Part shown: piece by piece, positions 16,201 to 17,372 of the stretch
How the letters are laid out: the number at the start of each line of letters is the position of its first letter
Position numbering within the stretch: the first letter of the stretch is position 1
Assembly (NCBI GenBank): GCA_021772705.1
Contig: JAJFLN010000851.1
Span: forward strand, 1-17,372
Direction of reading: 5' to 3'
Length of the DNA stretch: 17,372 nt
Source of the DNA: Candidatus Cloacimonadota bacterium
GTDB lineage: Bacteria > Muiribacteriota > UBA6191 > JACPRK01
Made by a program: the position numbers and the translations under genes
The notes under the pieces: generated by a model
Told to the model about the DNA's origin: nothing
Databases searched by the model: none
The model's input: the letters and a program-made list of their open reading frames with translations, nothing else

Positions 16201-16295
16201 GGACTCGAGGGAGAGCCGGTGGTCAACCCGCCGCCTCCTTGGGTGATTCGATCCCTGTCGCGGGATCCTTCCTCTCTGGGTTCGGTCATGAGCAT
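13233..16295 (-). CDS. Transglutaminase-like/GT-C membrane glycosyltransferase fusion
   Basis: A 1020-residue protein. After a short cytoplasmic tail and a membrane helix (RRLLLVSLILTALLQM, 43-58), residues about 100-220 resemble a transglutaminase-like (papain-fold) domain. Cys159 in VECQDPVDRLSVSWL, His210 in MQHSWILVDPAIG, and Asp216 in the same segment fit its Cys-His-Asp triad. Membrane helices follow from about 300. From 440 on comes a GT-C multi-pass enzyme with the acidic first-loop motif ECDEDAYITFRFARNLAEGQ, then GITFNPGEPGVEGFSTMLWM, and GGDAHHMSHSRFLMP (734-748). The last part, from about 785, is a soluble outer domain. The motifs resemble bacterial arabinosyl/mannosyl transferases of the AftB-like group, which use polyprenyl-phosphate sugars and act on the outer face of the membrane. 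The start could be ATG 16295 or 16289. The acceptor is unknown. Confidence 0.8.
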   Translation of the reverse strand: MLMTEPREEGSRDRDRITQGGGGLTTGSPSSPVPDSGFLRFLRRLLLVSLILTALLQMIRTLEPGRATPMNGARLELPPDQPGVLVHGTIQTDLSDQDPRLLEIIGAIRAAPDSLEAAARISRWLRQLRGKVIELPTGDWRRLPVKPLDAGECLKRVECQDPVDRLSVSWLTARLLTRANWASRLVIMEEAARGSSRGMAGVEIWHPMQHSWILVDPAIGVIFSDASRHLSALDVRRRLIERGDIWISPLVNPVPASTDGAQIEHYRSWNRNLRYPASLPATSQEFSRTRWLLVDDDLASLWTWTVPLALTSLESSLLHLRFAWLRDWLSSLFLMLFMGYGVLVLAQAVRLRRLGGMTGASLDGMLRRDLVWMIGGTRARLRSLYARLGHRARLEVSLFSASPTGIWLSSAAVSGARLFHRYIRHPWLRSQARLAQPRPVAGAVIGLCLLVAVCLYLVQLIMFRPECDEDAYITFRFARNLAEGQGITFNPGEPGVEGFSTMLWMLILAAVHHLSPHPPENAVLIGMGLAAVQMIAVGLLALRAGAYGASVLLVFVTIPSWVGVSASGMETSLVGLLMILVTASWMTEDDRGPGSSGLTALACWLLAVARAEGWYLFLGITAFRLLSGWGSVLDRARLRVWFGTYGLLFGGYTAWRVFMLGSLVPHIYGSRLVEQRGDLLHRMPAGLTYVASTLLANPALLLAMFGLVVAWRNRESARCAAVILLHLTMVVLAGGDAHHMSHSRFLMPVAGLLVLQLQHLLQQAARGRGVLRRWDLLVLLLAILSNGTTDRFPGRSDGRGPGPLGMLFTLDAADRADRFKSGLQHMEFQRYNTLRSSFDGKVAMHMVNSLQEGELASGQAGQFAYVWPGKFRDYVGLATAKPTPHRYEPTRCGGPDYYLLFPDHLSAHWQRLARAGFHFERCYVQADCGENEEPEYYALLTRHPGNEFPLDKLPVESDGGLIQWWRLPPSRVVLFTREFRWVPLLDGTTMKADPKQLWAIPRETRELIRRSWPAIFWRDR

Positions 16296-16336
16296 GCTCT
16301 CGGGAGATGAGTTCCGCTATGATATACCCCTGAACA
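16296..16336. promoter_or_regulatory. Short divergent promoter region
   Basis: Only 41 bases separate two divergent start codons, so both promoters must overlap here or lie inside the opposite gene. TATGAT (16318-16323) could be a -10 box for the plus-strand gene, and the overlapping TATCAT on the other strand could be one for the glycosyltransferase gene. No matching -35 boxes are clear. Neither gene has a strong ribosome binding site; the glycosyltransferase has a weak GAGAG. Confidence 0.35.
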
Positions 16337-17372
16337 ATGCAAGAGAACTGGTCCATTCTGACGATCCTCATCATCTCCGCCTCTGTCATGATCGCGACCA
16401 TCGAGGTGATCTGGCGGCTCGTTGGCGAGCCGAGGGACTGGGCCCACGAGATCGGAAGGAAGACCCATCACATCGGGATTGGCCTCTTCGCGGCCATCTT
16501 GCCCGAGTATCTGCTGAGCCGATGGACCGGGTTCTTCCTGGGACTTGGCTTCGGGATTGTGCTGCTCCTGGGATTCCGGTTTCGGTTTATGCGATCCCTC
16601 TTCGACAGCCGCAGCAAGGACCAGGGCGGTGAGGCCGTTCGACGATGGAGTATCACCTGGATCGGCCCGGCCGCCTTCAGCCTCGCCGTGGCGATCATCG
16701 CTTATCTGTTCTGGGACGAGAAGGCCATCTATCGGGCCAGCATCCTGATCCTCACCCTGGGCGATTCGGCGGCCACCATCTTCGGCATCCTCTTTGGCCG
16801 TCACTGCTACAACCTGTTCGGATCACGCCGTTCCCTGGAGGGAAACGTGGCGCTCGTGGTCCTGGCCAGCGCCGTCTGCCTCTCCGTTCTGCCTCAGAGG
16901 GGGCTGGAGGCGATGCTCTTCGCCTGGATGATGGGGGTCTTTCTCTGTCTGGCCGAGGCGATCTCGCCGAACGGGCTGGACAACCTGGCCTTGCCCCTGG
17001 CGGCGGCGGCTGCCCTCTCCATTCTCAGGACCGGACCCGGGCAGCCCCTTCAGGTCGGGCCCTCGAGCCTCCTGGCCCTAGGGCTGGTCACCCTGGCGGC
17101 GGCCACCTTCACGGCGTCCCACATTCGGCCGAGCCTGAGGAATCCGGCCGTGCTGGCGATGGGCACCGCTTTCCTCCTCCTGGCAGAGCTGGGACACATG
17201 ACTGCGATGGGTCTGATGGGCGCTTTCATCGCCCTCACCCTGGGAGCCGAGCTTCTCACGTCCGACGGCTCGACACGTTTCCGGGACGGCACGGTGGCGG
17301 GAGTTCTCACGCAACTCATCCCCTCGGCCTTGTTCGTGCTCCTCAGCCTCATCACGGGAAACCGGAACTTCT
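16337..17372 (+). CDS. Dolichol/phytol-kinase-like membrane protein, C-terminus cut by window edge
   Basis: Open from ATG 16337 to the window end, 345 residues so far. It is a multi-pass membrane protein of the CTP-dependent polyprenol kinase/phosphatidate cytidylyltransferase-like group (SEC59/VTE5 type). Key motifs are EIGRKTHHIGIGLF (38-51), LGDSAATIFGILFG (141-154), SRRSLEGN (163-170) and EAISPNGLDNLALPL (207-221); the last three are the hallmarks of the CTP-binding fold. A second run of membrane helices starts at about 243 (SLLALGLVTLAAATF). Such enzymes phosphorylate a polyprenol or other long-chain alcohol using CTP. It is transcribed away from a GT-C glycosyltransferase of the kind that uses polyprenyl-phosphate sugars, which supports a common pathway. 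The second half exceeds the usual kinase length, so a fused extra membrane domain is possible. Confidence 0.8.
   Translation, partial: MQENWSILTILIISASVMIATIEVIWRLVGEPRDWAHEIGRKTHHIGIGLFAAILPEYLLSRWTGFFLGLGFGIVLLLGFRFRFMRSLFDSRSKDQGGEAVRRWSITWIGPAAFSLAVAIIAYLFWDEKAIYRASILILTLGDSAATIFGILFGRHCYNLFGSRRSLEGNVALVVLASAVCLSVLPQRGLEAMLFAWMMGVFLCLAEAISPNGLDNLALPLAAAAALSILRTGPGQPLQVGPSSLLALGLVTLAAATFTASHIRPSLRNPAVLAMGTAFLLLAELGHMTAMGLMGAFIALTLGAELLTSDGSTRFRDGTVAGVLTQLIPSALFVLLSLITGNRNF

Noticed and set aside
16009..16804. Minus-strand frames of 130 and 172 residues and a plus-strand frame of 248 residues
   Set aside because: They overlap the start of the GT-C gene and the kinase-like gene, both supported by motifs, and have low-complexity acidic or basic products.

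Overview
The window is GC-rich, gene-dense bacterial DNA with no rRNA, tRNA or CRISPR. The long secreted PKD/Ig-type proteins, a two-subunit 2-oxoglutarate:ferredoxin oxidoreductase, and a GT-C glycosyltransferase beside a polyprenol-kinase-like protein suit a free-living member of a group such as Acidobacteriota, Myxococcota or a relative. That placement is an inference; no marker gene fixes it.

Left part (1-1726): minus-strand genes that look like accessory or mobile-type DNA. A GTG-started DUF4258-like gene runs off the left edge. Just upstream of it is the C-terminal part of a ribbon-helix-helix antitoxin-like frame with no usable start codon, so the pair looks like a decaying toxin-antitoxin locus. 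Next comes a LexA-like self-cleaving regulator (746-1726) with an XRE-type DNA-binding domain.

Surface-protein part (1727-7769): a spacer of about 450 bases, then a broken gene for a fibronectin-III/Ig protein (2176-3751) with an internal frame change and a C-terminal duplicated module. Six bases later begins an intact 1240-residue secreted protein of stacked Ig/IPT/PKD-like domains, ending in a Cys-transmembrane-Arg sorting tail. The spacer after it holds a cluster of hairpins.

Central operon (7770-11712): CBS-pair protein, KorA, KorB, zinc-ribbon/CBS-pair protein. The last three are joined by ATGA stop/start overlaps. KorAB makes or uses 2-oxoglutarate with ferredoxin; the two related CBS proteins are likely ligand-sensing partners.

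Right part (11713-17372): a double-hairpin repeat, a SAM-dependent methyltransferase, and a long imperfect palindrome lying between convergent genes. Then, on the minus strand, a 1020-residue transglutaminase-like/GT-C fusion with a translationally coupled 61-residue Cys-rich membrane peptide. A divergently transcribed dolichol/phytol-kinase-like membrane protein runs off the right edge. The GT-C enzyme and the kinase-like protein could form one polyprenyl-phosphate-sugar glycosylation pathway.
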